Source of the DNA: Ruminococcus sp.
Lineage (GTDB): Bacteria > Bacillota > Clostridia > Oscillospirales > Ruminococcaceae
NCBI GenBank assembly: GCA_021770655.1
Contig: JAETQO010000023.1
Location: 19,452 to 83,451, forward strand
Direction: 5' to 3'
Length of the DNA: 64,000 nt
In this document: positions 1 through 8,800 of the stretch, piece by piece
How the letters are laid out: each line of letters starts with the position of its first letter
Position numbering within the stretch: the stretch's first letter is position 1
The notes under the pieces: model-generated
The model's database searches: none
Told to the model about the DNA's origin: nothing
Seen by the model: the letters and a program-made list of their open reading frames with translations, nothing else
Translations under genes and position numbers: made by a program

Positions 1-620
1 GGGAAAAAGCCCAAGCCGTATATCAGAACGGGGTCAAGCACTATGTTTGTGACCGCTCCTGCAAGCTGGGCGATAGTCGAAGGCACGGTTCTTCCTGTTC
101 CCTGCAAAAGCTTTTCAAATATCATCGAACCTACCGCGCCGAAAGAAAGTACGCAGCATATGCTGAGATACTCGTCCGCCATACCCAGCGCTATCGGGTC
201 GGAAGTCTGGGATTTCAGAAAAGCCTGCGTTCCGAAAATACCGAAAAGCAGAAACACCACATATGTACAGATACCGATAAAAATCGCATTGCCGGCAATT
301 TTTCCGGCTCTTTCAAAGTTCTTCTCTCCAAGACTTCTTGACAGCAGGGCGTTTATTCCTACGCCTGTACCGACTCCCACGGCGATGATAAGAAGCTGTA
401 CGGGAAACGCAAGAGTTAACGCATTAACGGCATATTCGCCCATATTTTCAAGCTGTCCGTCGGTTATCCTGCTTACGAAAAAGCTGTCCACAATGTTGTA
501 AAACGCCTGAACTATCATAGAAACTATCATAGGCAGACCCATTGTAAGCATAAGCTTTGGCATAGGCATTATGCCCATTTTGTTTTCCGTAGTTTTTTCC
601 CGAACCGTATTTTCACTCAT
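1..620 (-). CDS. MATE family efflux transporter, 5' part only
   Basis: This is the N-terminal 206 codons of a MATE-family multidrug/toxin antiporter; the rest lies outside the window to the left. The ORF track misses it because no stop is present. The reverse strand reads MSENTVREKTTENK, then a run of hydrophobic helices with typical MATE phrases such as GLPMIVSMIVQAFYNIVDSF, GVGINALLSRSLGE and LLQGTGR. MATE proteins export cationic drugs in exchange for Na+ or H+ at the cytoplasmic membrane. The start at 620 follows a strong ribosome site, AAAGGAGG. A consensus promoter, a 34-codon leader ORF and a terminator-like hairpin precede it, which suggests attenuation control. The family call is confident; the substrate is unknown. 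Confidence 0.9.
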   Translation of the reverse strand, partial: MSENTVREKTTENKMGIMPMPKLMLTMGLPMIVSMIVQAFYNIVDSFFVSRITDGQLENMGEYAVNALTLAFPVQLLIIAVGVGTGVGINALLSRSLGEKNFERAGKIAGNAIFIGICTYVVFLLFGIFGTQAFLKSQTSDPIALGMADEYLSICCVLSFGAVGSMIFEKLLQGTGRTVPSTIAQLAGAVTNIVLDPVLIYGLGFF

Positions 621-634
621 TTTTACTCCTCCTT

Positions 635-739
635 TTATGTATCCTCCGACTGTCTGTCCTCAGCATATCGGAAACCTGATTTTATGGCAGAAAAAACAGC
701 ATAAGCCCGTTCAATCGGACTTACGCTGCAGCTGCTCAT
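635..739 (-). CDS. Possible 34-residue leader peptide upstream of the MATE gene
   Basis: A short reading frame starts MSSCSVSPIERAYAVF and ends with TAA a few bases before the ribosome site of the MATE gene. It runs straight through the terminator-like hairpin at 691-728, so ribosomes translating it would disrupt that hairpin. This is the arrangement of translation-controlled leader peptides upstream of drug-response genes. Its own ribosome site is weak: GGAG lies 12 bases before the ATG. The sequence does not match a leader peptide I recognise. It could be a chance ORF, so confidence is modest. Confidence 0.35.
   Translation of the reverse strand: MSSCSVSPIERAYAVFSAIKSGFRYAEDRQSEDT
691..728 (-). 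terminator. Attenuator-like hairpin in MATE leader
   Basis: On the minus strand a 13-bp imperfect stem (CAGCGTAAGTCCG paired with CGGGCTTATGCTG, six-base loop) is followed directly by TTTTTT, the layout of an intrinsic terminator. It lies between the promoter at 785-813 and the MATE start at 620, so it can act only on the MATE transcript. A smaller stem, CTCCG/CGGAG, lies near the expected 5' end of the same transcript at 752-769. Confidence 0.6.
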
Positions 740-784
740 TGATCTGATATGCTCCGTTTTTCGCCGGAGTTTTTATTTGTTTAT

Positions 785-813
785 ATTATACCATTTTCCG
801 CACAAAAATGTAA
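785..813 (-). promoter_or_regulatory. Sigma-A promoter for the MATE leader
   Basis: Reverse strand TTACAT, 17-base spacer, TATAAT. The expected start of transcription is near 778, giving a leader of about 160 bases before the MATE start codon. Confidence 0.7.
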
Positions 814-886
814 TAGCTTTTTTCAACAAACTTTTATTAGGATTCGGACGGAAAAATTGTCAAATGCGATTTGGATAATGACAAAT

Positions 887-1333
887 TCAGTAGTAATTAT
901 CGGGTACTTTTTCGGGTTCGCAATCTATACGAACGCTTATTGATTTTAAATATTCGGTTGGACACCGGTCTTGATTAACTGAAAATGCTTCATTAATCAT
1001 AATTATTATATCATTTCTGTATTCCCAGATGTCCCTTGGAATAGGTATTCTCTTTATTATCCAGATAATATCTACGCCAGTATCATAATTGCCTTTTCCC
1101 CCACGCTTAGTCTCCATTCTTATGACATATCCATTCCACCATAAGTCATAAAAATAAGGCATTTCGTCATAACCTCCGCCTATTCCGACAAGATAGGCAT
1201 TTCTTTCACGATCTGCACACCATTGCGTTCCATTAATCAAAAGATATGTTCCATTTCCCCAGCAGTTTTTTAATCCCATAGATTTAAAAAATTCGTAGTC
1301 TTTTTCGGGGACTTTTTCAAATACAAACGCCAT
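887..1333 (-). CDS. Orphan protein, paralogue of the gene at 47066
   Basis: I do not recognise this 148-residue soluble protein. Its N-terminal half resembles the product of 47066-47461: both open with a FV[FY]EKV motif and share a WC[AV]DRE segment followed by a hydrophobic strand and a glycine. The track gives a start at 1348, but the internal ATG at 1333 has GGGGGAG seven bases upstream and is the better start. The gene stands alone, is visibly more AT-rich than glmU next door, and carries no signal peptide or membrane helix. Small, patchily distributed proteins like this are sometimes immunity-type proteins, but no toxin partner is visible. Function unknown. Confidence 0.75.
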   Translation of the reverse strand: MAFVFEKVPEKDYEFFKSMGLKNCWGNGTYLLINGTQWCADRERNAYLVGIGGGYDEMPYFYDLWWNGYVIRMETKRGGKGNYDTGVDIIWIIKRIPIPRDIWEYRNDIIIMINEAFSVNQDRCPTEYLKSISVRIDCEPEKVPDNYY

Positions 1334-1448
1334 AACAAACTCCCCCATTTGTTTTATATATTAATTATACACCGGAACTTGGTTTAAATCAAGTATATTT
1401 TCCCAATTTAACTTTTTTAGCTGATAAGCCAAAAACGACATATCTGCA

Positions 1449-1477
1449 TTGACTTTTTATTCCGTTCGTATTATAAT
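1449..1477 (+). promoter_or_regulatory. Sigma-A promoter for glmU
   Basis: TTGACT, 17-base spacer, TATAAT. Transcription should start near 1484. The ATG at 1480 used by the ORF track lies upstream of that point, so it cannot be the start codon. Confidence 0.8.
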
Positions 1478-1533
1478 ATATGGGTATTGATATGCTATTT
1501 TCTGCGAGCTACAGGCTCGGAAAGGATCTTGTT

Positions 1534-2961
1534 ATGGAAAACAATGTTATTATTCTTGCCGGCGGACAGGGCAAGAGAATGAAAACCAATATGCCGAAAG
1601 CGCTCTGCAACGTTATCGGCGAACCAATGCTGGAATGGGTTCTTACTGCCTGCGAAAAGGCTGAGCTTAAAGAGATCTGTGTTGTGAAAGGCTTTGAGGG
1701 CGAACAGATAGACGCTTACCTTTCCTCACGCAAATCAAAGGCGGAGATCTCCACCGTTATGCAGGCGGAAAGGCTGGGAACAGGTCACGCCGTTATGCAG
1801 GCGGCGGATTTCCTTAAGGCACACGCCGACGGAAATACTCTTGTACTCTACGGCGACGCTCCGTTTATTGACGCGGATACAATTACAGGCGCACTTGCGT
1901 TACATACCGAAAAGAACTGCGGTGTGACGGTCGTTACCTCCCGTGTGGAAAATCCCACGGGGTACGGCAGGATAATCCGCACCGACGAGGGCATTTCGGG
2001 TATTGTGGAGCATAAGGACTGCACTCCCGCTCAGCTTGCTATAACCGAAATAAATTCGGGCTGTTATTGGTTCAGGACTGCCGATCTTCTGGAAGTGCTG
2101 TTCGACATCAAGCCGAATAACGCACAGGGCGAATATTATCTTACCGACTGCATAGAACTGCTTATCGCAAAGGGCAAAAAGGCGGACGCTTTTATCTCCG
2201 CTAACCCGAACGTTGCTCTCGGCGCAAACGACAGACGTGGTCTGCTTATGCTCAACGACATTGCAAGATATGAAATAATCGGGAAGTGGCTTGACGAAGG
2301 TATCGAGTTCTGCTGTACGGACGGAGTGTCTATCGGCAATAATGTAAAGATAGGCGCAGGCACAAAGATACACAGCGGTGTAATTCTCAGAGGAAACACC
2401 GTTATCGGCGAAAACTGCGAGATAGGAAATAACTGCATAATCGAAAACACTACCGTAGGAAACGGCGTAAATCTCAACAATGTTCAGGCGTATGAGTCCG
2501 TTATAGAGGACGATGTAAAGATAGGACCTTACGTTCAGCTCAGACCTGATTCTCACATCAAAAAAGGTGCTAAGATAGGCGACTTTGTGGAGATAAAGAA
2601 TTCCACTATCGGCGAATACACCGCTGTGGCGCACCTTACTTATATCGGCGATTCCGACGTGGGCGCAAACGTAAACTTCGGCTGCGGAGTAGTGACCGTG
2701 AATTACAACGGCGATAAGAAGTTCAGAACGGTGATAGAGGACAACGCCTTTATCGGCTGTAACACAAACCTTGTCGCTCCCGTAAAAGTGGGCAAGGGCG
2801 CATACACCGCCGCCGGCTCAACAATCACAACGGATATTCCGGACAACGCTCTTGCAATAGAGCGCGGCAGAGAGACCATAAAAGAGGGCTATGCCGAAAA
2901 GAAGCTTAAAGCAAGAACGGAAAAATTTGAGGCTCTTCACCGCAGTTCCGAGGGAAAATAA
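1534..2961 (+). CDS. glmU: Bifunctional UDP-GlcNAc pyrophosphorylase / GlcN-1-P acetyltransferase GlmU
   Basis: GlmU makes UDP-N-acetylglucosamine for peptidoglycan: it acetylates glucosamine-1-phosphate, then transfers UMP. The N-terminal nucleotidyltransferase domain (about residues 1-230) begins NVIILAGGQGKRMK, the GxGxRM loop. The C-terminal half (about 250-440) is a left-handed beta-helix of hexapeptide repeats (IGNNVKIGAGTKIHSG, YVQLRPDSHIKKGAKIGDF) carrying the acetyltransferase. The 475 residues match the family length. The start at 1534 is chosen because AAAGGA precedes it and the upstream ATG falls before the predicted transcription start. In many Firmicutes glmU is followed by prs and pth-mfd; here pth-mfd comes after a three-gene insertion. 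Confidence 0.96.
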   Translation: MENNVIILAGGQGKRMKTNMPKALCNVIGEPMLEWVLTACEKAELKEICVVKGFEGEQIDAYLSSRKSKAEISTVMQAERLGTGHAVMQAADFLKAHADGNTLVLYGDAPFIDADTITGALALHTEKNCGVTVVTSRVENPTGYGRIIRTDEGISGIVEHKDCTPAQLAITEINSGCYWFRTADLLEVLFDIKPNNAQGEYYLTDCIELLIAKGKKADAFISANPNVALGANDRRGLLMLNDIARYEIIGKWLDEGIEFCCTDGVSIGNNVKIGAGTKIHSGVILRGNTVIGENCEIGNNCIIENTTVGNGVNLNNVQAYESVIEDDVKIGPYVQLRPDSHIKKGAKIGDFVEIKNSTIGEYTAVAHLTYIGDSDVGANVNFGCGVVTVNYNGDKKFRTVIEDNAFIGCNTNLVAPVKVGKGAYTAAGSTITTDIPDNALAIERGRETIKEGYAEKKLKARTEKFEALHRSSEGK

Positions 2962-2983
2962 ACTGCCGAAATTCTGATATAAC

Positions 2984-3026
2984 AAAAAAATCCTGTCTTT
3001 TCAAATCACGAAAGGCAGGATTTTAT
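2984..3026. terminator. Bidirectional terminator between glmU and xre
   Basis: The stem AAAATCCTGTCTTT / AAAGGCAGGATTTT is flanked by T-rich sequence on both strands and sits between convergent genes, overlapping the xre stop codon. Confidence 0.8.
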
Positions 3027-3238
3027 TTATTCATTTTTTTACTGTTGGTTCGCCCGAGGATATAATCCGTTGACACGTCATAAAAATCCGCAAGTATAAG
3101 CAGATGTTCAACGGGGATTGTCAAAACCCCTCGCTCATATCGGGAGTATACCGTTTGGCTTGTAAACAAAAGCTTTGCGATCTGCGTCTGGTTCATATCC
3201 CGATCTTCCCGCAAATCACGTAATCTTTGAAAATACAT
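3023..3238 (-). CDS. XRE-family helix-turn-helix regulator
   Basis: A 71-residue single-domain Cro/CI-type DNA-binding protein. The helix-turn-helix reads MNQTQIAKLLFTSQTVYSRYERG, followed by IPVEHLLILADFYDVSTDYILG, the usual end of the HTH_3 domain. The start is taken at 3238 (MYFQRLRDLRED), which has GGGAGG at normal spacing; the longer ORF begins with a TTG that lies inside that ribosome site. The gene is divergent from the TPR lipoprotein gene, and a perfect 7-bp inverted repeat between them (3282-3299) is a natural operator candidate. Targets are inferred, not shown. Confidence 0.9.
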   Translation of the reverse strand: MYFQRLRDLREDRDMNQTQIAKLLFTSQTVYSRYERGVLTIPVEHLLILADFYDVSTDYILGRTNSKKMNK

Positions 3239-3281
3239 AAAATTTCCTCCCAACTTTTGTATAAAATGTAGAAAATAGTTT

Positions 3282-3299
3282 TAGTACCAATCGGTACTA
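3282..3299. promoter_or_regulatory. Candidate operator palindrome
   Basis: TAGTACC-AATC-GGTACTA is a perfect 7-bp inverted repeat. It abuts the -35 element of the rightward promoter at 3300 and lies upstream of the divergent xre gene, as expected for an autoregulated XRE operator. Confidence 0.55.
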
Positions 3300-3328
3300 T
3301 TGACTTTACCATATTTAAATGTTATTAT
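3300..3328 (+). promoter_or_regulatory. Promoter for the TPR lipoprotein gene
   Basis: TTGACT, 17-base spacer, TATTAT, immediately after the palindrome at 3282-3299. Confidence 0.65.
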
Positions 3329-3380
3329 ACCATTGTTAGGACTTTTAAGTGCTAGAAAAATGTCGAAAGAGGAAATTTTT

Positions 3381-4505
3381 ATGAAAAAACTTATTGCAGG
3401 ATTAATATCTTTGACGCTCACTTTTTCAATGGTATCATGCTCGGACAGCAGTGGAAACAATAACAATAATCAAGAAGCCGGAAATAATCAAGAAGAAACA
3501 GTCGTTGATTCTGCCTCTGAAACAGCGTTTTCAAAAGGAGAACAATATTTCAACGACGGTGATTATGCCAGCGCAATAAAATCATATGAGCAGGTTGCGG
3601 AGGGTTCGCCTAACTACGAAACAGCGCAGGAACGTATTCAGCAAGCTAATGAAGAGTACAAAAACAAGATAATTGACGATGTTGCGGAGTATGCCAAAAA
3701 ATCAGAATATAAGAATGCAATTTCTGTGTTGGAAGAAGCAATAGAAAAAATGCCGGACGACAATGACTTAAAGACCAAGCTTGAAGAAATCAACAAGGAA
3801 CGCTGTGATTATATTCTTGAAGAAACAAATGAAATGGTTCTGAATGATGATTATGTCGGTGCTATAGATTTCATTACTAAGAAAGAACAATGCGCCGATA
3901 CATATCCGGAGGTTGCCGAAAAGCTTGAAGAATATACTGCTGCGTATGTAAAAAAAGAAATAGAATCGGCTGACGGAATGGTGAAAGACGGCGACTATGA
4001 CGGCGCAATCGAAGAACTTGGAAATGCTTTAACTACTCTTCCAAGCAATGAAGAATTAACGAAGAAGAAAAAAGAACTTGAAGATTCAAAGCCTGTTCCG
4101 CTAAGCGATTTTAAAATTACTAACAGCGAACATTTTGAGCAAATTACAGTTGATGACGGCGCCGCAGAAGATTCAATTGGCAATGTTTATGCTCCGGGAA
4201 ATTTATATAAATCTTGGGAGGATAACGGAAACGGTTTGGCGGAAATCTATGTTGGTAAAGAGTATACAAAACTTAGTGGCATATGTGCAACATCAGACGA
4301 ATGTACCGAAGCTACAGGCAGACTTGAAATTTATGCAGATGATAAAATGATTTATTCTCAAAAATTCAACCGAAAAAGCACCCCGTTTAACATTGATCTG
4401 GATATAACTAATTGCGAGTGGCTAAAGATACAAGTTACATTTGTCAAGGATACTGGCTATGGACCTGTTACAATTCTACTTTCTAATTTTAGTCTTTATA
4501 AATAA
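3381..4505 (+). CDS. TPR-repeat lipoprotein with NPCBM-like C-terminal domain
   Basis: A 374-residue secreted lipoprotein. Residues 1-18 (MKKLIAGLISLTLTFS) form a signal peptide ending in the lipobox MVSC. An Asn/Gln-rich spacer follows, then about four TPR-like helical pairs (GEQYFNDGDYASAIKSYEQV, AEYAKKSEYKNAISVLEEA, and similar). The last 120 residues (YAPGNLYKSWEDNGNG... to FSLYK) resemble the NPCBM carbohydrate-associated module in predicted strand pattern; that match is by eye. The start at 3381 has AGAGGA upstream; the track start at 3300 is in the promoter. It probably sits on the outer face of the membrane, perhaps binding wall glycans. The next gene, a zinc-ribbon membrane protein, is 26 bases downstream. 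Confidence 0.75.
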   Translation: MKKLIAGLISLTLTFSMVSCSDSSGNNNNNQEAGNNQEETVVDSASETAFSKGEQYFNDGDYASAIKSYEQVAEGSPNYETAQERIQQANEEYKNKIIDDVAEYAKKSEYKNAISVLEEAIEKMPDDNDLKTKLEEINKERCDYILEETNEMVLNDDYVGAIDFITKKEQCADTYPEVAEKLEEYTAAYVKKEIESADGMVKDGDYDGAIEELGNALTTLPSNEELTKKKKELEDSKPVPLSDFKITNSEHFEQITVDDGAAEDSIGNVYAPGNLYKSWEDNGNGLAEIYVGKEYTKLSGICATSDECTEATGRLEIYADDKMIYSQKFNRKSTPFNIDLDITNCEWLKIQVTFVKDTGYGPVTILLSNFSLYK

Positions 4506-4531
4506 AATCTAATACACGAGGAGAATAATAT

Positions 4532-5047
4532 ATGTACTGTAAATATTGCGGAGCGGAATTGAAAAATGATGCTCAATTTTGTACCAAATGCGGAAAGAGT
4601 TTTTCTGATATTGACAAAAAGAAAAGCTCAGATATAATTGCTAAAAAGGATAATAAATCTAATACATTATCGATTATAATTGCAATTATATTTATCCCAT
4701 TGACAATTTTTATTATTTGGGGAATATCAACAGGTGCTTTCAAGTCTACAGAGAGTAAATTAATCGGTACTTGGGTTCCAATTGATGAAAATAAGGATGA
4801 TGAAGTAATCGTATTTTATGATAACGGTAATTGCGGAGGAAAAGGACTTGATGATTATGATAAATACACGCTTATTGACGATGATACAATCATAAAATTA
4901 TCTGGTTCAGATGATTGGGGCGAAAGACCTTTATTGTTAAAGATAACCGAACTTACCAACGAAAGACTAACTCTTGTTATGCTTGATAAAAACGGAGAAC
5001 CCTATGATGATGAAGATGCAACAATAACATTGCACAAGCTTGAATAA
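4532..5047 (+). CDS. Zinc-ribbon membrane protein with lipocalin-like tail
   Basis: A 171-residue protein. It opens with a double zinc knuckle, YCKYCGAELKNDAQFCTKCG (zinc_ribbon_2 type), then a charged linker, one membrane helix (about residues 47-68, LSIIIAIIFIPLTIFIIWGI) and an extracytoplasmic beta-rich domain beginning LIGTWVPIDENKDDEVIVFY. The LIGTW start of a strand is common in lipocalin-like DUF domains. The ribosome site GAGGAG is well placed. It is likely co-transcribed with the lipoprotein before it, and both are more AT-rich than glmU, pth and mfd, suggesting acquisition as an islet. No function is known to me. Confidence 0.75.
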   Translation: MYCKYCGAELKNDAQFCTKCGKSFSDIDKKKSSDIIAKKDNKSNTLSIIIAIIFIPLTIFIIWGISTGAFKSTESKLIGTWVPIDENKDDEVIVFYDNGNCGGKGLDDYDKYTLIDDDTIIKLSGSDDWGERPLLLKITELTNERLTLVMLDKNGEPYDDEDATITLHKLE

Positions 5048-5065
5048 AAGTATTTATAATGTGAT

Positions 5066-5094
5066 TTGACAAATCCCCACGCCTATGTTATAAT
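5066..5094 (+). promoter_or_regulatory. Consensus promoter upstream of pth
   Basis: TTGACA, 17-base spacer, TATAAT: a perfect sigma-A promoter with a start near 5101. The hairpin at 5117-5142 follows within 20 bases of that start. Confidence 0.8.
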
Positions 5095-5116
5095 AAACTG
5101 AACAATTAAAAAGCAG

Positions 5117-5142
5117 ACCCCGTCCTTTTGCAGGACGGGGTT
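5117..5142 (+). terminator. Stable hairpin in the pth 5' leader
   Basis: CCCCGTCC / GGACGGGG with a seven-base loop, followed by TTATTG, a weak T tract. Because it lies downstream of the promoter at 5066 it may be an attenuator, or may end a very short RNA. A second -10-like TATAAT occurs just after it (about 5151-5156), so pth could also have its own promoter. Confidence 0.5.
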
Positions 5143-5185
5143 ATTGTGCGTTATAATAAAATTACAAAAGGGAGAGTACGGATAT

Positions 5186-5815
5186 ATGAGTATCTGGGAC
5201 GCATTCAACAAAATATCCGCAGGCAGAGATCAGGAAAACAAGGGCAGTAAACCCGAATATATTATCGTAGGACTGGGCAACCCCGGAATACAGTATGAAA
5301 ATACACGGCATAATGCAGGTTTTCTGGCAATTTCCGCGCTTGAAAAAAAGTATAATTTCAGTACGAACACACATAAGTTCAAGGCGCTTACGGCAAGAGC
5401 GGTCATAGGCGGCAAAAGCTGTCTTGTCATGAAGCCCGAAACCTTTATGAACAACAGCGGCGAGGCTGTAAGCGAGGCTATGGAGTTCTATAAGATACCG
5501 CTTGAAAACGTGCTGGTCATATTCGACGACATTTCTCTTGACGTAGGGCAGATGAGAATACGCCGCAAAGGCTCAGCCGGCGGACATAACGGTATAAAAA
5601 GTATTATCGCACTGTGCGGCGGAGAAAGCTTTCCGCGCATTAAAATAGGTGTGGGCAAAAAGCCCCACCCCGATTACGACCTTGCCGACTGGGTGCTTTC
5701 ACGCTTTTCCGACGATCAGCTTAAAACCCTCTCGGAAGTGAACGAAAAAGTCTGCAAAGCCTGTGAGCTTGCGGTGCAGAATAAAATATCCGAGGCTATG
5801 AACAGTTTCAATTAG
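5186..5815 (+). CDS. pth: Peptidyl-tRNA hydrolase
   Basis: Pth releases peptides from prematurely dropped peptidyl-tRNAs so the tRNA can be recycled. Family signatures are visible: IIVGLGNPG near the N terminus, the catalytic histidine in TRHNAGF, KPETFMNNSGEAV, the DDISLDVG region and GSAGGHNGIKSI. The protein is 209 residues, with an N-terminal extension of about 20 residues (MSIWDAFNKISAGRDQ) before the family start. The start at 5186 has GGGAGAG upstream; the track start at 5144 lies in the leader hairpin region. It is followed 15 bases later by mfd, the common Firmicute pairing. Confidence 0.95.
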   Translation: MSIWDAFNKISAGRDQENKGSKPEYIIVGLGNPGIQYENTRHNAGFLAISALEKKYNFSTNTHKFKALTARAVIGGKSCLVMKPETFMNNSGEAVSEAMEFYKIPLENVLVIFDDISLDVGQMRIRRKGSAGGHNGIKSIIALCGGESFPRIKIGVGKKPHPDYDLADWVLSRFSDDQLKTLSEVNEKVCKACELAVQNKISEAMNSFN

Positions 5816-5830
5816 CGAAAGGCAGTAAAA

Positions 5831-8800
5831 ATGAATATCTTTAATGAAATAACCGGCAGACTTCCATTTTATAAGGACATAAAAAACTGTCTGCTGAAAG
5901 GCTTTACGCCCTGCGCCGTGACAGGCGTTTCAAATATACACAAGGCTCAGACTATCCTCGGACTGAGCCGACTTGCGCCCTGCCTTGTTATATGCGACGA
6001 CGAGGCCTCGGCGCTTAGAATGATAAACGACATCAACGAAATGGCAGGCGAACAAATAGCCTGCTTTTTCCCCGCCAAAGACCTGAACTTCGCATATATG
6101 GAAGGCGTTTCAAGGGAGTACGAGCATAAGCGTCTTGAGGCGCTCTCGCTTATCTCCCAAGGAAAGTGTAAGATATGCGCCGCCAGTATGGAGGCCTGCC
6201 TTCAAGGCACTATCCCGCAGACCGCGCTGAAAAATTATTCCTTTACAGTATCCGCAGGCGGCGAGCTGAATTTAGAGGAGCTTGTGAAGAAACTCCTTGC
6301 CGGCGGCTATACGCGCACCGATCAGGTTGAGGGGCAGGCGCAGTTCGCTGTCCGAGGCTCGATCGCAGACATCTTCCCTGTTCAGGATTCGCGTCCCGTA
6401 AGAATAGAACTGTGGGGCGATGAGGTGGATTCGATCTCATATTTCGACCCCGAATCCCAGCGGCGTACCGACCCAATTGACGAGATCACTGTTTTCCCCG
6501 CCCTTGAAATAATCTTTCCGGATAAAAATGCGCTTGTCGAAAAGCTTGAAGCCCTGTCAAGATCGGTTAGGGGAAAACAGACCGACAAGATAAGAACTCA
6601 TATCGCCAGAGATATTGAAACCGCGCAAAGCGGTATAACCCTTACAAACCTTGATAAATACTACACCCTCTGCTACGATAAGATATGCACTGTTTTTGAC
6701 TATTTTGACGGAGGAATATGCCTTGTTTCGGAATATTCCAACTGCATAGAAAAAGGAAAAGCCGCCCTCGCTCAGCTTTCTGAGGATATGAAGCTTTTAT
6801 ACGAGGACGGGATACTTTTCAAAAGGCTGGAAGGATTTTTTATTGATACCGCTCAGGCTGAACTCAGGATAACGTCAATGAAGTCCGTTTTTCTGGACAG
6901 CTTTATGCGTTCCAACAATGGGATAAAATTCAAAAAGCTTATCAATACCGACTGCCGACAAACTGCGGCATGGGGCGGAAATATCATAAACCTGGAGGAA
7001 GAGCTGAAAACGCTCTGCCGGTCCGGTTACTGCACGGTGGTGCTTGCAGGCTCGGAAAAAACTCTGCCCATAATCGTCAAGGACCTTATCGACGCAGGGA
7101 TCTCCGCTGAGATATTAAAGGACGACAGCGAGATAACGGCAGGTAAAGTATACGTCCGCACAGGAAGTCTTTCAGGCGGCTTTGACTATCCCGACATAAA
7201 ATGCGCCGCAATCACACAGATGAAAGCGATGACGGCGAAAAAGAGAAAATCCCGTCACAAAGCAGGCGAAGAGATAAAAAGCCTTTCCGATATTCAGAAA
7301 GGCGACCTTGTGGTACATTCAATGTACGGCATAGGTAAATTTGACGGCATAAAAAACATCGAGACAAATGGCGTGACAAAGGACTATATCACCATTAAAT
7401 ACGCAGGTACAGATGTGCTTTACGTCCCTGTTACACAGCTTGATCTGGTTTCACGATATATCGGACCTCGTGACGACGGTGCTGTAAAGCTGAACAAGCT
7501 GAACTCCATGGAATGGTCCAAGACCCGAAGTCGGGTAAAATCCGCAGTCAGGGATATGGCGGAGGAGCTTACAAAGCTTTACGCCCAGAGGCAGATCGCA
7601 AAGGGCTTTGCATTTTCACCCGACAACGACTGGCAGGCTGATTTCGAGGAGCGTTTCGATTATCAGGAGACCGACGACCAGTTACGCTCCATTCAGGAGA
7701 TAAAAGAAGACATGGAAAAGCCTGTGCCTATGGACAGACTTCTCTGCGGCGACGTAGGCTTCGGAAAAACGGAGGTCGCTCTCCGTGCCGCATTCAAATG
7801 TATGCTTGACAGCAAGCAGGCGGCGATCCTCGTTCCTACCACCGTGCTGGCGTGGCAGCATTATCAGACAGCAATAAAACGCTTTGAGCATTTCCCCGTA
7901 AAAGTAGAACTGCTCTCACGCTTTCGCAAACCGAAGGAACAACAGCAGATAATCAGAGAACTTAACCGAGGCACTATAGACCTTATAATCGGCACGCACC
8001 GCCTTGTACAGAAGGACGTAAAATTCAAGGATCTTGGACTTGTGATAATTGACGAAGAACAGCGTTTCGGCGTGGCGCACAAGGAAAAATTCAAAGAAAG
8101 CTTCAAGGGAGTGGACGTTCTCACTCTTTCCGCAACGCCTATCCCGAGAACGCTCAATATGGCGATGAGCGGCATAAGAGATATGTCCGTTATAGAAGAA
8201 CCGCCTATGGACAGACATCCTGTTCAGACCTATGTGATCGAGCATAACATGGGCGTTATCTGTCAAGCGATAAGCAAGGAACTTCGCCGGGGCGGACAGG
8301 TATATTATATCCACAACAGAGTTGAAACTATAATGATGACAGTACATCAGCTTTCGGAAGTGCTCCCCGACGCAAGGATCGCCGTCGCTCACGGACAAAT
8401 GCCCGAGGCGGAGCTTTCCGAGATATGGCGCCAGCTTTGCGACAGAGAGATCGACATTCTGGTCTGCACTACTATTATCGAAACGGGAGTTGACGTTCCC
8501 AATGTAAACACGCTTATAATCGAGGACGCCGACAGGCTCGGTCTTTCACAGCTTTATCAGCTGAGAGGACGCGTCGGACGTTCCAACCGCAGAGCCTTCG
8601 CATATTTCACCTTCCGAAGAGGAAAGGTTCTGAGCGAAGTTGCGGCAAAGCGGCTTGATGCAATAAGAGAGTTCACTCAGTTCGGCTCAGGCTTCAGAAT
8701 CGCCCTCCGCGACCTTGAGATCAGGGGCGCAGGCTCGGTGTTGAGCGGCAGACAGCACGGTCATATGGAGGCGGTAGGCTATGATATGTACCTGCGGCTT

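Noticed and set aside
43-501. Plus-strand ORF of 152 residues
   Set aside because: It is the antisense shadow of the MATE gene, which has the better ribosome site and clear family motifs.
4135-4350. Overlapping plus-strand ORF of 71 residues
   Set aside because: Out-of-frame shadow inside the TPR lipoprotein gene.
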